Shown: piece by piece, positions 1 through 8,480 of the stretch
Layout of the letters: each line of letters opens with the position of its first letter
How positions within the stretch are numbered: position 1 is the stretch's first letter
Assembly: GCA_900545865.1 (NCBI GenBank)
Contig: URAN01000006.1
Location: forward strand, 1-64,000
From: an uncultured Eubacteriales bacterium
Lineage (GTDB): Bacteria; Bacillota; Clostridia; Monoglobales; Monoglobaceae
Reading direction: 5' to 3'
Length of the DNA stretch: 64,000 nucleotides
Program-made: the position numbers and the translations under genes
Notes under the pieces: model-generated
Seen by the model: only the letters and a program-made list of their open reading frames with translations
Databases searched by the model: none
Told to the model about the DNA's origin: nothing

Positions 1-8
1 CCTTAATT

Positions 9-65
9 TTTTCAGTGGGAGTATAATCTCCCACTGAAAACGTTGAATGACGGGGTTAAAACCCC
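9..65. repeat. Two hairpins upstream of tex
   Basis: A perfect 13-bp inverted repeat (9-21 against 28-40, loop TATAAT) is followed by a second short palindrome (GGGGTT at 52-57 against AACCCC at 60-65). Neither is followed by a T-tract on either strand, so they are not canonical terminators. They lie just before the tex ribosome binding site and could be leader structures or a protein site. The upstream gene lies outside the window, so their context is incomplete. Confidence 0.5.
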
Positions 66-86
66 TTATTGAAAGGAATGAACAAA

Positions 87-2240
87 ATGACAATTAATGA
101 ACAACTCGCACAAGAGCTTTCGCTCAAACTGTGGCAGGTGGAACAGGCGGTTAAGCTCCTTGATGAGGGCAACACCGTTCCGTTTATTGCAAGATACAGA
201 AAAGAGGTTACGGGCGAGCTTAATGATGAGGTATTGCGCGAACTTGAAGAACGCTTGGCGTATCTGCGCAGTATGGAGGAGCGCAAAAACGATGTTAAGC
301 GCATTATAGAGGAACAGGGGAACTTAACGGATGAGCTTGCGGCGGCAATTGACGCTTGTACAAAGCTGACCGAAATTGAGGATTTATACCGTCCGTTTCG
401 TCCAAAGCGCAAGACTCGCGCCACTGTTGCGAAAGCAAAGGGTTTAGAACCTCTCGCCGACTTAATCTATGCGCAAGACCCCAAAAACGATGATATTGAG
501 GGGCTTGCCGCGACTTATATTAATGAAGAAAAAGAAGTAAAATCGGTTGACGAGGCTCTTTCGGGAGCAATGGATATAATTGCGGAAAAAATTTCGGATT
601 CCGCGGAGCACAGAAAGAAAATAAGAGAACTTACGTTCGGGTCGGGAACAATTGTTACCGCCGCAACAGGCGAAGATGACAGCGTTTACAGTATGTACTA
701 CGATTTTTCCGAGCCTTGCAAGCACTTGGCACCGCACCGCGTTTTAGCAATTGACCGCGGAGAAAAAGAAGGATTTTTATCCGTTTCGTTGGAATGTGAC
801 ATCGACAAGATTTTGCGGTATTTGATACGGCACGAAACGCCAAAAAACGCCGCCCCCTCCACCAAATATGTCGAACAAGCGACAGAGGACGCTTACCAAC
901 GGCTTATTGCACCATCAATAGAACGCGAAATCAGAAATGAGCTGACCGAGGCGGCTCAAGAACAAGCAATGACGGTATTTAAGCTTAATCTCAAAAATCT
1001 GCTTATGCAGCCGCCTATCCGCAACAAGGTTGTAATCGGTCTTGACCCCGGTTTTCGAACCGGCTGTAAGGTCGGCGTTGTCGACCAAACGGGAAAGGTT
1101 TTGGACACAGGCGTTATATTCGTTACCCATTCAGAGGCTCAAAAAATTGCTGCCGCCAAATATATAAAAGAACTCATTGCAAAATATGATGTTGACCTTA
1201 TATCAATCGGCAACGGAACGGCATCAAAAGAAACCGAGATGTTTGCCGCCGAAGTGCTTAAATCTATCCCGAATTGTAAGGTTAAGTACATCGTAACAAA
1301 CGAGGCGGGCGCATCCGTATATTCCGCGTCAAAACTCGGCGCGGAAGAATTCCCCGATTTTGATGTCACAAAGCGAAGCGCCATATCGATTGCGCGAAGG
1401 GTTCAAGACCCTCTCGCCGAGCTTGTAAAAATCGAACCGAAAGCAATAGGCGTCGGACAGTATCAGCATGATATGAACCAAAAGCGGCTGAGCGAAGCCC
1501 TCGGCGGCGTAGTAGAAGATGTTGTCAACAGCGTAGGTGCGGATTTAAACACGGCATCAGCACCGCTTTTATCGCATATCTCGGGGATTTCTTCGGCGGT
1601 TGCCAAAAATATTGTCGCATACCGAGAGGAGGAGGGAGCTTTTACCTCTCGCGCACAGCTAAAGAAAGTATCAAAACTCGGTCCGAAAGCGTTTGAACAA
1701 TGTGCAGGATTCTTGCGTATCAAGGACGGCAAAAATCCTCTTGACAACACCTCGGTTCATCCCGAGAGTTACAACGCGGCAAAAATAATTCTTGAAAAAT
1801 GCGGATATTCCGCCAAGGACATTAACGATAACAAATTAAACGACCTTGCAAACAAGGTTAAAGCATACGGAACTGACAAACTCGCCAAAGATGCCGACAT
1901 CGGCGTTCCAACCCTTAAAGATATAGTGAACGAGCTTATTAAGCCGGGTCGTGACCCTCGTGATGATATTGAACAGCCTGTTTTAAGAACGGACGTTATG
2001 GGTATAGATGATTTGACAGAGGGTATGATTCTTACAGGAACTGTTCGAAATGTTATTGATTTCGGCGCATTTGTTGACATCGGTGTTCACCAAGACGGGC
2101 TTGTTCACATATCACAGCTCGCTGACAAATACGTCAAACACCCGATGGAAGTCGTTTCTATCGGCGATATAGTCAAAGTAAAGGTTCTGAGCGTTGACAA
2201 AAAGAAAAACCGCATAAGTTTATCGATGAAAGACATTTAA
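87..2240 (+). CDS. tex: Tex family transcription accessory / RNA-binding protein
   Basis: A 717-residue protein with the full Tex architecture. An N-terminal helical region is followed by a YqgF/RuvC-like domain (motif VVIGLDPGFRTGCKVG, about residue 315), helix-hairpin-helix segments around 490-560, and a C-terminal S1 RNA-binding domain (GMILTGTVRNVIDFGAFVDI, last 75 residues). Family members bind nucleic acid and influence transcription or stalled-polymerase resolution; the exact role here is inferred. I chose the ATG at 87 because AAAGGA lies 9 nt upstream; an in-frame TTG at 69 has no ribosome binding site. The gene ends directly before a parS-containing palindrome that also looks like its terminator. 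Confidence 0.95.
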   Translation: MTINEQLAQELSLKLWQVEQAVKLLDEGNTVPFIARYRKEVTGELNDEVLRELEERLAYLRSMEERKNDVKRIIEEQGNLTDELAAAIDACTKLTEIEDLYRPFRPKRKTRATVAKAKGLEPLADLIYAQDPKNDDIEGLAATYINEEKEVKSVDEALSGAMDIIAEKISDSAEHRKKIRELTFGSGTIVTAATGEDDSVYSMYYDFSEPCKHLAPHRVLAIDRGEKEGFLSVSLECDIDKILRYLIRHETPKNAAPSTKYVEQATEDAYQRLIAPSIEREIRNELTEAAQEQAMTVFKLNLKNLLMQPPIRNKVVIGLDPGFRTGCKVGVVDQTGKVLDTGVIFVTHSEAQKIAAAKYIKELIAKYDVDLISIGNGTASKETEMFAAEVLKSIPNCKVKYIVTNEAGASVYSASKLGAEEFPDFDVTKRSAISIARRVQDPLAELVKIEPKAIGVGQYQHDMNQKRLSEALGGVVEDVVNSVGADLNTASAPLLSHISGISSAVAKNIVAYREEEGAFTSRAQLKKVSKLGPKAFEQCAGFLRIKDGKNPLDNTSVHPESYNAAKIILEKCGYSAKDINDNKLNDLANKVKAYGTDKLAKDADIGVPTLKDIVNELIKPGRDPRDDIEQPVLRTDVMGIDDLTEGMILTGTVRNVIDFGAFVDIGVHQDGLVHISQLADKYVKHPMEVVSIGDIVKVKVLSVDKKKNRISLSMKDI

Positions 2241-2248
2241 CTTTATTC

Positions 2249-2278
2249 GACGGAATGTTTCACGTGAAACATTCCGTC
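2249..2278. promoter_or_regulatory. parS site 1 inside a 30-bp perfect palindrome, also tex terminator
   Basis: The 16-bp core TGTTTCACGTGAAACA (2256-2271) matches the ParB/Spo0J binding site consensus apart from one position. It is extended to a perfect 30-bp palindrome, followed on the + strand by TTTTTGTTATTTT. The same DNA can therefore serve as centromere-like site and as rho-independent terminator of tex. Confidence 0.92.
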
Positions 2279-2285
2279 TTTTTGT

Positions 2286-2319
2286 TATTTTAATTGTTTC
2301 ACGTGAAACAATTAAAATA
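2286..2319. promoter_or_regulatory. parS site 2 inside a 34-bp perfect palindrome
   Basis: A second copy of the core TGTTTCACGTGAAACA (2295-2310) lies at the centre of a perfect 34-bp palindrome with different, A/T-rich arms (ATTTTAAT and its complement). A T-rich stretch follows. The two parS cores are 39 bp apart, close to the parA promoter, as expected for sites next to parAB. Confidence 0.92.
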
Positions 2320-2344
2320 TTTTTCAAATATATCTCTCAAACAC

Positions 2345-2373
2345 TTGAATTATTTTATAAAATGTGGTATTAT
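2345..2373 (+). promoter_or_regulatory. Promoter of parA
   Basis: TTGAAT (2345-2350), a 17-bp spacer and TATTAT (2368-2373) form a good housekeeping promoter between the second parS palindrome and parA. Confidence 0.65.
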
Positions 2374-2409
2374 ATATAGAGTATGATAACATATGAACGG
2401 AGAACAACA

Positions 2410-3171
2410 ATGGCAAAAATAATAGCTGTCGCAAATCAAAAGGGCGGTGTCGGCAAAACAACGACATCAATTAATTTAAGTGCGTGCCTTGCACAAAAGA
2501 AAAAGGTTTTACTGATTGACGCAGACCCTCAAGCAAACACCACAAGCGGTCTCGGCGTTGAATCGGATGACGAATCATATTCAACATATGACTGTCTTAT
2601 TGATGACGTATCCGTTTCTGACGCAATGGTTAAAACAGACTTTGGAAAGCTTTGGGTATGTCCGGGTTCTATAAACCTCGCAGGCGCAGAACTCGAACTC
2701 GTCAATGTTGAAAATCGAAATCATATCCTTAAATCAAAAATTGAGGAGGTCAAATCCGATTTTGACTATATAATAATAGATTGTCCGCCGTCTCTCGGCG
2801 TGATAACGTTAAACTCGCTCTGTGCCGCCGACAGCGTTTTGATTCCCATTCAATGCGAATACTATGCGCTCGAAGGGTTGAGCAAGCTCACCCAAACCAT
2901 AAAAAATGTTAAGCAATCGCTTAACCCAAGTCTGAAAATCGAGGGTATTCTCCTTACAATGTATGACGGCCGTACCAAACTTTCGGGGCAAGTAACCGAG
3001 GAAGTGCGAAAATATTTTGGCGCAACGGTTTATAAAACCGTTATTCCCCGAAACGTCAGACTGTCCGAGGCGCCGAGTTTCGGTCAGCCCATAATTGCAT
3101 TTGATAAAAACTCAAAGGGCGCAAAATGTTATAAAAAACTTGCAAACGAGGTTATAAATCGCAATAAATAG
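2410..3171 (+). CDS. parA: Chromosome partitioning ATPase ParA/Soj
   Basis: A 253-residue P-loop ATPase of the MinD/ParA class. The deviant Walker A motif KGGVGKTT occupies residues 11-18 with the signature lysine, and the Walker B-like stretch YIIIDCPPSLG sits near residue 120. With ParB and parS it would help origin segregation and regulate replication initiation. The ATG at 2410 has GGAG 7 nt upstream and gives the usual Soj length; an in-frame ATG at 2383 has no ribosome binding site. parB follows after 34 bp, so the two are probably co-transcribed from the promoter between parS and parA. Confidence 0.96.
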   Translation: MAKIIAVANQKGGVGKTTTSINLSACLAQKKKVLLIDADPQANTTSGLGVESDDESYSTYDCLIDDVSVSDAMVKTDFGKLWVCPGSINLAGAELELVNVENRNHILKSKIEEVKSDFDYIIIDCPPSLGVITLNSLCAADSVLIPIQCEYYALEGLSKLTQTIKNVKQSLNPSLKIEGILLTMYDGRTKLSGQVTEEVRKYFGATVYKTVIPRNVRLSEAPSFGQPIIAFDKNSKGAKCYKKLANEVINRNK

Positions 3172-3205
3172 TTGTATATAACCGAACGGAAAGGAAAGTG
3201 ATTAA

Positions 3206-4096
3206 ATGGCTTCTGCAAACAAGAAAAAAAACGGACTCGGCAAGGGCGTAAATGTTCTTTTTAACGATTCCCCGGACGAATTGTTGTCAGTCCTTGAATC
3301 CGAACCCGATAAAAGCGGAAGAAATTTGTTGCCGATAATAGATATAGAGCCGAATAAGGATCAACCGCGTAAAGACTTTGACGAGGACAAGCTCGCCGCT
3401 CTGGCGGAATCTATTAAGGAACACGGCGTAATATCGCCGATTCTCGTCACCCCGGGCAAAGGCGGCACGTACAAAATTGTCGCCGGCGAACGCCGCTGGA
3501 GAGCATCAAAGCTTGCAGGTCTGAAAGAAATTCCTTGCATCATAAAAGAGCTGAATGCACAAGAATTATCGGAACTCGCGATGGTAGAGAACTTACAGCG
3601 TGACGACCTTAACCCGATAGAAGAATCAGAGGGCTATCGCTATTTAATGGAAAGATTTTCTCTCACTCAAGAGGAAATAGCAAAGAAAATCGGCAAAAGC
3701 AGAAGTGCAATTGCCAACGCCCTGCGGCTGAACAACCTCTGTACCGAGGTCAAAGCCTTATTGAAAGACGATAAACTTTCACAAGGTCACGCAAGGGCGC
3801 TGTTGACGCTTGACGCCGATGCACAGCTTGCGATTGCCGAGAGAATAATTCAGGACGGATTAAATGTTCGCCAAACCGAGGCAATTGTTCAAAATTATGG
3901 CAGCGAAAAAACACGTCCGCAAAAAAAGACCGTAAACCCGATGATGCAAAAATACTATAAAGATGTCGAAAACAATCTCTCATCTCAATTCGGTACAAAG
4001 GTCAGAATTTGTGAGGGCAGCAAAAAAGGCAGGATTGAAATTGAGTATTACAGTAAAGACGATTTGGAACGTATTTTGTTTGAATTGAGAAAATAA
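3206..4096 (+). CDS. parB: Chromosome partitioning protein ParB/Spo0J
   Basis: A 296-residue ParB family protein. The CTP-binding N-terminal domain has the box ISPILVTPGKGGTYKIVAGERRW region (about residues 76-98; GERRWRA is the hallmark motif), followed by the helix-turn-helix parS-binding domain (QEEIAKKIGKSRSAIANALR, about 153-172) and a C-terminal dimerisation domain. It loads at the parS sites seen at 2256 and 2295. AGGAAAG precedes the ATG. It follows parA closely, as in most Bacillota. Confidence 0.96.
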   Translation: MASANKKKNGLGKGVNVLFNDSPDELLSVLESEPDKSGRNLLPIIDIEPNKDQPRKDFDEDKLAALAESIKEHGVISPILVTPGKGGTYKIVAGERRWRASKLAGLKEIPCIIKELNAQELSELAMVENLQRDDLNPIEESEGYRYLMERFSLTQEEIAKKIGKSRSAIANALRLNNLCTEVKALLKDDKLSQGHARALLTLDADAQLAIAERIIQDGLNVRQTEAIVQNYGSEKTRPQKKTVNPMMQKYYKDVENNLSSQFGTKVRICEGSKKGRIEIEYYSKDDLERILFELRK

Positions 4097-4303
4097 TATA
4101 CAATATTTTACAATTGTAAACATTTCTCTGAAAAAATGCGCCGTCAAAATCGCCTTGTGTTGCGAATTTTAGCTATAGGCAATGATATTATATTAAAATT
4201 CAAAACGCTTAAAACAACGCTGATTTTGAACGCACAGAGATGTCCGGTTCGAAATCTGCTGAAATTACATAAAAAACTCTCTTTGGAAAGAGGTGATTTA
4301 ACA

Positions 4304-4750
4304 TTGAAACTGAAAAAGGAAAAGAATTTAACGCCCGAACAAAAAAGGACAAGCCGCATCGCGACTTATGCAACAATAATGTTGCTTATGGTGATTTTGG
4401 TAATCATCATCGCCGCGATAGCCGACAACCGAGAACAATCGATTGAGGCGGCCTATAAATCACAGCTTGACCAATCAACACAGATGAATCTGACTATCCA
4501 GGATCAAATTACAAGTCTGTCGAATGAAAACTATGAATTAAAAGAAAAGGTCAAGACCGCTGATGAAAAGAATGCTGAACTTTCCAAAACGGACGAGTTG
4601 TGTCGGCAACTGTCCGAGATAAGCAAGCTTATAAAAGATAATAAAATAGATGAAGCAAAAGAAAAATATTCTCAAATCGATTCATCTGCTGTACCCGAAT
4701 CGGTATCGGAATTTTATTTGATGATTACCGAAGCTTTAACCGAGAAATAA
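4304..4750 (+). CDS. Small single-pass membrane protein with coiled coil, function unknown
   Basis: I do not recognise a named family. From the TTG at 4304, which has an excellent ribosome binding site (AGGTGA, 7-nt spacing), the product is 148 residues: a short basic cytosolic N-terminus, one transmembrane segment (about 24-47, rich in I, L, V and M), and an extracytoplasmic coiled coil rich in E, K, Q and N with repeated DQ..SL..EN spacing. A longer reading from 4136 lacks a ribosome binding site and has a poor N-terminus. Its place between parB and serS matches where Clostridia often keep small envelope proteins. Cell-envelope scaffolding is a guess only. Confidence 0.7.
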   Translation: MKLKKEKNLTPEQKRTSRIATYATIMLLMVILVIIIAAIADNREQSIEAAYKSQLDQSTQMNLTIQDQITSLSNENYELKEKVKTADEKNAELSKTDELCRQLSEISKLIKDNKIDEAKEKYSQIDSSAVPESVSEFYLMITEALTEK

Positions 4751-4806
4751 ATTAAAATTTATTCAGCGTAATATATTTTAATTGAATATTATTACAAAAC
4801 TTCCCC

Positions 4807-4840
4807 GTCCGCAGGGAAATTCAAAGAAATTTTTGCGGAC
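4807..4840 (+). promoter_or_regulatory. Hairpin in the serS leader
   Basis: GTCCGCA (4807-4813) pairs with TGCGGAC (4834-4840), with an inner AAATT/AATTT pairing and a GGG bulge. It ends about 20 nt before the serS start and may affect initiation. I do not see T-box specifier or antiterminator elements. Confidence 0.35.
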
Positions 4841-4861
4841 AGAAAGGCTATTGACAGAATA

Positions 4862-6139
4862 ATGATTGATATAAGATTACTCAGAACAGAACCCGAGAAA
4901 GTAAAGGCGGCACTTGCGCGCAGAAAAGAAAACGTTGATATTGACGGTCTTTTAGAGCTTGATAAACTGCGCCGCGAACTGACATTTGACGCCGACAAGA
5001 AAAAGGCGGAACAAAATGCAGTATCCAAGAAAATCCCTGCTATGAAAAAGGCCGGTGAAGATACAACCGCTATTTTCGAAGAAATGAAATCGCTTTCAGA
5101 CGCAATAAAAGCCGATGACGAAAAGATTCGTGAACTCGATGCTCAAATTCAAAAAATAATGTATACGATTCCGAACATTCCGAATCCGACCGTTCCCGAC
5201 GGCGATACGGACGCGGATAACGTTGAGGTTCGCAAATTTATGGAACCGACAAAATTCGATTTTGAACCGAAAGCGCATTGGGATTTAGGCTCTGACCTCG
5301 GCATTCTCGACCCCGAGACAGCGGCAAAAATAACCGGCACTCGCTTTACCGTTTACAGCGGTGCAGGCGCACAATTGGAACGTGCAATTGTAAACTTTTA
5401 TCTTGACACGCACACGCGCAAAAACGGATATAAAGAAATTTTTCCGCCGTTTATGGTTCACAGAAACAGTATGATAGGCACGGGACAGCTGCCTAAATTC
5501 GAAGAGGACGCGTTTAAAGTTGCGAATACCGATTATTTCCTTGTTCCGACTGCAGAAGTACCGGTTACAAATATGCACCGTGATGAAATTCTCGACGGAA
5601 CACAGCTTCCTCTTAAATATTGCGCATACACCGCTTGCTTCCGTGCAGAGGCAGGTTCGGCGGGTCGCGATACAAGAGGTCTGATTCGCCAGCATCAATT
5701 TAACAAGGTTGAACTTGTTAAATTCACAAAGCCCGAAGATTCATATGCTGAGCTCGAAAAACTGGTAAACGATGCCGAATCGGTTCTTCAGCTTTTAAAG
5801 CTGCCGTATCACGTTGTTAAAATCTGTATCGGCGACCTTGGCTTTACCGCAGCAATGAAATATGACATCGAGGTATGGATGCCCAGCTATGGCAGATATG
5901 TAGAGATTTCATCGTGCAGTAACTTTGAGGACTTTCAGGCACGCCGTGCGAATATTCGCTTTAAAAATTCACCCAAGGATAAGGCACAGCTCGTTCACAC
6001 CCTGAACGGCTCGGGCGTTGCAATAGGAAGAACAACCGCCGCAATTATGGAGAATTATCAGAATGCGGACGGCAGCATCACCGTTCCCGAAGTTTTACGT
6101 CCTTATATGGGCGGCTTGGAAGTAATAAAGCCCGAATAA
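4862..6139 (+). CDS. serS: Seryl-tRNA synthetase
   Basis: A 425-residue class II aminoacyl-tRNA synthetase that charges tRNA-Ser (and tRNA-Sec where present). The N-terminal coiled-coil arm spans about residues 1-105 (MIDIRLLRTEPEKVKAALAR start). The catalytic core carries motif 2 (FRAEAGSAGRDTRGLIRQHQ, about 260-279) and motif 3 (GSGVAIGRTTAAIMEN, about 384-399). Length is normal for the bacterial enzyme. The ribosome binding site is weak (AAAGG about 15 nt upstream), and the leader contains a hairpin. It is followed after 18 bp by a polysaccharide-type ABC ATPase, which may be read from the same transcript. Confidence 0.96.
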   Translation: MIDIRLLRTEPEKVKAALARRKENVDIDGLLELDKLRRELTFDADKKKAEQNAVSKKIPAMKKAGEDTTAIFEEMKSLSDAIKADDEKIRELDAQIQKIMYTIPNIPNPTVPDGDTDADNVEVRKFMEPTKFDFEPKAHWDLGSDLGILDPETAAKITGTRFTVYSGAGAQLERAIVNFYLDTHTRKNGYKEIFPPFMVHRNSMIGTGQLPKFEEDAFKVANTDYFLVPTAEVPVTNMHRDEILDGTQLPLKYCAYTACFRAEAGSAGRDTRGLIRQHQFNKVELVKFTKPEDSYAELEKLVNDAESVLQLLKLPYHVVKICIGDLGFTAAMKYDIEVWMPSYGRYVEISSCSNFEDFQARRANIRFKNSPKDKAQLVHTLNGSGVAIGRTTAAIMENYQNADGSITVPEVLRPYMGGLEVIKPE

Positions 6140-6157
6140 TCGGCAGATTACAATTGT

Positions 6158-7351
6158 ATGAATAACCGAACAAAATGTATTACAGTTAAAAACTTAACCA
6201 AGTATTACAGCAAGCCTCTTTGCGAAAGCATCAGAGGCTTGTTTTCGTCCTACAATGACAACAGGGCGGCATTGAACAATATTTCTTTTGGTGCATACAA
6301 AGGTGAATCAATAGGGATAATCGGCAAAAACGGCAGCGGCAAATCGACCCTTTTAAAAATTCTGAGCGGTGTAACCTCACAGACCAGTGGCACATTTTTG
6401 ATAAACGGCAGGATTTCATCACTGTTGGAATTGGGCTGCGGTTTTAATCCGGAATATACGGGGATTTCAAACATATACTTAAATGGGACGCTTTTTGGTC
6501 TGACAAAAAAAGAAACCAAAAATCTTGTTCCTAAAATATGCGAATTCGCTGACATCGGCGAATATATAAACAAACCGATAAAAACTTATTCGGACGGAAT
6601 GTTCCTGCGGCTTGCTTTTGCCTGTGCGGTCACGGTTAAACCCGACATTCTGATAATCGATGAAGCTTTGGCGGTCGGCGACTTTGCATTCAGACAAAAA
6701 TGCTTTAATAAAATAAGCGAGCTTAAACAAAACGGCGTTACCGTGCTGTTGGTAAGCCACGATATTGACACAATCCGCCGATTCTGTGACCGCTGCATTT
6801 GGCTTTCGGACGGGAACCTTATAATGGACGGTGACACCGAATCCGTAACGGCGGAATATATGGAAAGTGTAACAGGTTCTGCCGAAAATATATTACCGAA
6901 TCAAGCGAGCATCATTACCTGTACAAACAGGTTCGGCTCGGCGGTCGGGGCGATTGAAGCAATCACCGTACCGCCGATTATTAAAACCGGCGAATCGTAC
7001 CGCACGGCGATTACACTGACGATTCCTAAAAATATTGATTTGGAAACAGCCGCCGTATCGGTATCCGCCAAAAATCAATTCGGGCTTGATTTAACCGTTG
7101 ATTCAACAGCCGATGAGCAAATAAAGCTGTGTTCGGGCAAGCAAACAATTACAATTGAAAGCGTCTGCTTGCTTTGCCGCGGCGAATATTCGCTGTCCGT
7201 TTCTCTTGAAAACAGGGGGACAACGCCCATTACATATTATGATTATATCGAAAATGCGGCACGGTTCAAAGTCATAAGCCACGATGAATACTTTGGTGTG
7301 TTTCATAACAAATCAACATTTATAATAAGCGGCGGTGATATTATTGAATAA
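6158..7351 (+). CDS. Polysaccharide-export ABC transporter ATPase with C-terminal carbohydrate-binding-like domain (Wzt-like)
   Basis: A 397-residue protein. The N-terminal 235 residues form an ABC ATPase with Walker A (GIIGKNGSGKSTLLK, about 53-67), the family's unusual signature (TYSDGMFLRLAFA) and Walker B (PDILIIDEALAVGD). The remaining 160 residues are a beta-rich domain like the Wzt C-terminal domain, which recognises the glycan to be exported. Such proteins work with a Wzm/TagG-type permease to flip O-antigen or teichoic-acid-like chains; no permease lies nearby, so a partner must be encoded elsewhere. The two glycosyltransferase genes downstream overlap and fit a surface glycan operon. 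Confidence 0.9.
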   Translation: MNNRTKCITVKNLTKYYSKPLCESIRGLFSSYNDNRAALNNISFGAYKGESIGIIGKNGSGKSTLLKILSGVTSQTSGTFLINGRISSLLELGCGFNPEYTGISNIYLNGTLFGLTKKETKNLVPKICEFADIGEYINKPIKTYSDGMFLRLAFACAVTVKPDILIIDEALAVGDFAFRQKCFNKISELKQNGVTVLLVSHDIDTIRRFCDRCIWLSDGNLIMDGDTESVTAEYMESVTGSAENILPNQASIITCTNRFGSAVGAIEAITVPPIIKTGESYRTAITLTIPKNIDLETAAVSVSAKNQFGLDLTVDSTADEQIKLCSGKQTITIESVCLLCRGEYSLSVSLENRGTTPITYYDYIENAARFKVISHDEYFGVFHNKSTFIISGGDIIE

Positions 7352-8480
7352 ACCAAAACCCAATATAACTCTTTTGAACATATCCGACTTTAAAACATCG
7401 GGTATATGCCTTTCGCTTAAAAAAGGGTTTAATGAAATATTTCGAAAGAGTAATAATACATTTAATAAAACTATTACACCGGTTAAGGTAAAATCATCGT
7501 ATCGTGAAATGCTTTCGGTCATAATATGCACAACGCGAGAGCCGCAATATACCGCCGCCGTTATTGATTCGCTTGATATAACAAACACAAATTATGAAAC
7601 CGAAATTATTGTTGTAAATAACACGAACAGAGAATTTAATTTGACCGACATCTACAAAAGCACAAAGATAATAAACGAACCGATATTGGGGCTTTCAAAA
7701 GCAAGAAATCGAGGGGCGGCAGAGGCAGGCGGCGAGTACCTGTTTTATATGGACGATGACGCTCTTGCAAACCCAAATCTCTTGAATAATATGTTCGCCG
7801 CCTTTAAAAAACACAGTGATTTTGTTGTAATCGGCGGCCAGATTTTTCTGAATATTCTGACCCCAACCCCGAACGTCTTTTTAAACGGCCGTGAATCGCT
7901 GTGGAGCGCATACATCGTCCCGTACAAAAACTTTAAACGCGTAAAAGAGCAATACGAATTACCTTACGGCGCGTGTTTTGGTATTCGCCACTCATTTTTG
8001 GACAAAATCGGCGGCTTTCCGGAAAGCTACGGAAGATGCGGAGATGATTATGCCGGCGGCGAAGAGACCGCCGTATGTCTTTCGGCAATAAAAAACGGCT
8101 TAAAAATAGGTATCGAACCGTCAGTCTCGGTAAGACATATGGTTGAACCGACAAGATTTTCAAAAGAACACGTTTTTAAAACAATCACAGCAAGCATCGT
8201 CACGACTTATCGCCTGTTTTTGAACGGCTATTTAAAATCGGGCTGGACGGTCGGGTACATAAACGAGCGGATAAACATTTTAAAGACCGAAATATCACGT
8301 CTCGGCGGACTTGCCGACAGCGCCGCCCTGACAGAGGCAAAATCAAAAACGTACAACGCATATGACAAAACCGAATTTAAAACGGAGAGCGAAAAAATAA
8401 TTTTTTATAAGCTGTGCGAGCTGTACGCATTCGAAAAGACGCTTGCCGCAGCAGAGGAGGAGCAAAAATGTCTTTCTTAA
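7344..8480 (+). CDS. Family 2 glycosyltransferase
   Basis: A 378-residue GT-A fold glycosyltransferase. After a 60-residue N-terminal segment comes the nucleotide-sugar-binding core (LSVIICTTREPQYTAAVIDS), a DDD acceptor/metal motif (LFYMDDDALANPN, about residue 135) and an EET motif near 235. It is likely to add a sugar to a surface glycan or protein. The reading frame opens at GTG 7335, but the TTG at 7344 has a GGCGGTGA ribosome binding site, so I prefer it. It overlaps the end of the Wzt-like gene and the start of the next glycosyltransferase, which indicates translational coupling. Donor and acceptor cannot be told. Confidence 0.85.
   Translation: MNKPKPNITLLNISDFKTSGICLSLKKGFNEIFRKSNNTFNKTITPVKVKSSYREMLSVIICTTREPQYTAAVIDSLDITNTNYETEIIVVNNTNREFNLTDIYKSTKIINEPILGLSKARNRGAAEAGGEYLFYMDDDALANPNLLNNMFAAFKKHSDFVVIGGQIFLNILTPTPNVFLNGRESLWSAYIVPYKNFKRVKEQYELPYGACFGIRHSFLDKIGGFPESYGRCGDDYAGGEETAVCLSAIKNGLKIGIEPSVSVRHMVEPTRFSKEHVFKTITASIVTTYRLFLNGYLKSGWTVGYINERINILKTEISRLGGLADSAALTEAKSKTYNAYDKTEFKTESEKIIFYKLCELYAFEKTLAAAEEEQKCLS

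Noticed and set aside
9..40. Terminator of a gene before the window
   Set aside because: The stem has T on the 5' side and A on the 3' side and no T-tract after it, the reverse of a rho-independent terminator.
4136..4303. Longer N-terminus for the membrane coiled-coil protein
   Set aside because: No ribosome binding site at 4136; an excellent one precedes the TTG at 4304, and the extra segment has no domain.
4751..4861. T-box riboswitch before serS
   Set aside because: Only a simple hairpin is present; no T-box sequence, specifier loop or terminator/antiterminator pair.
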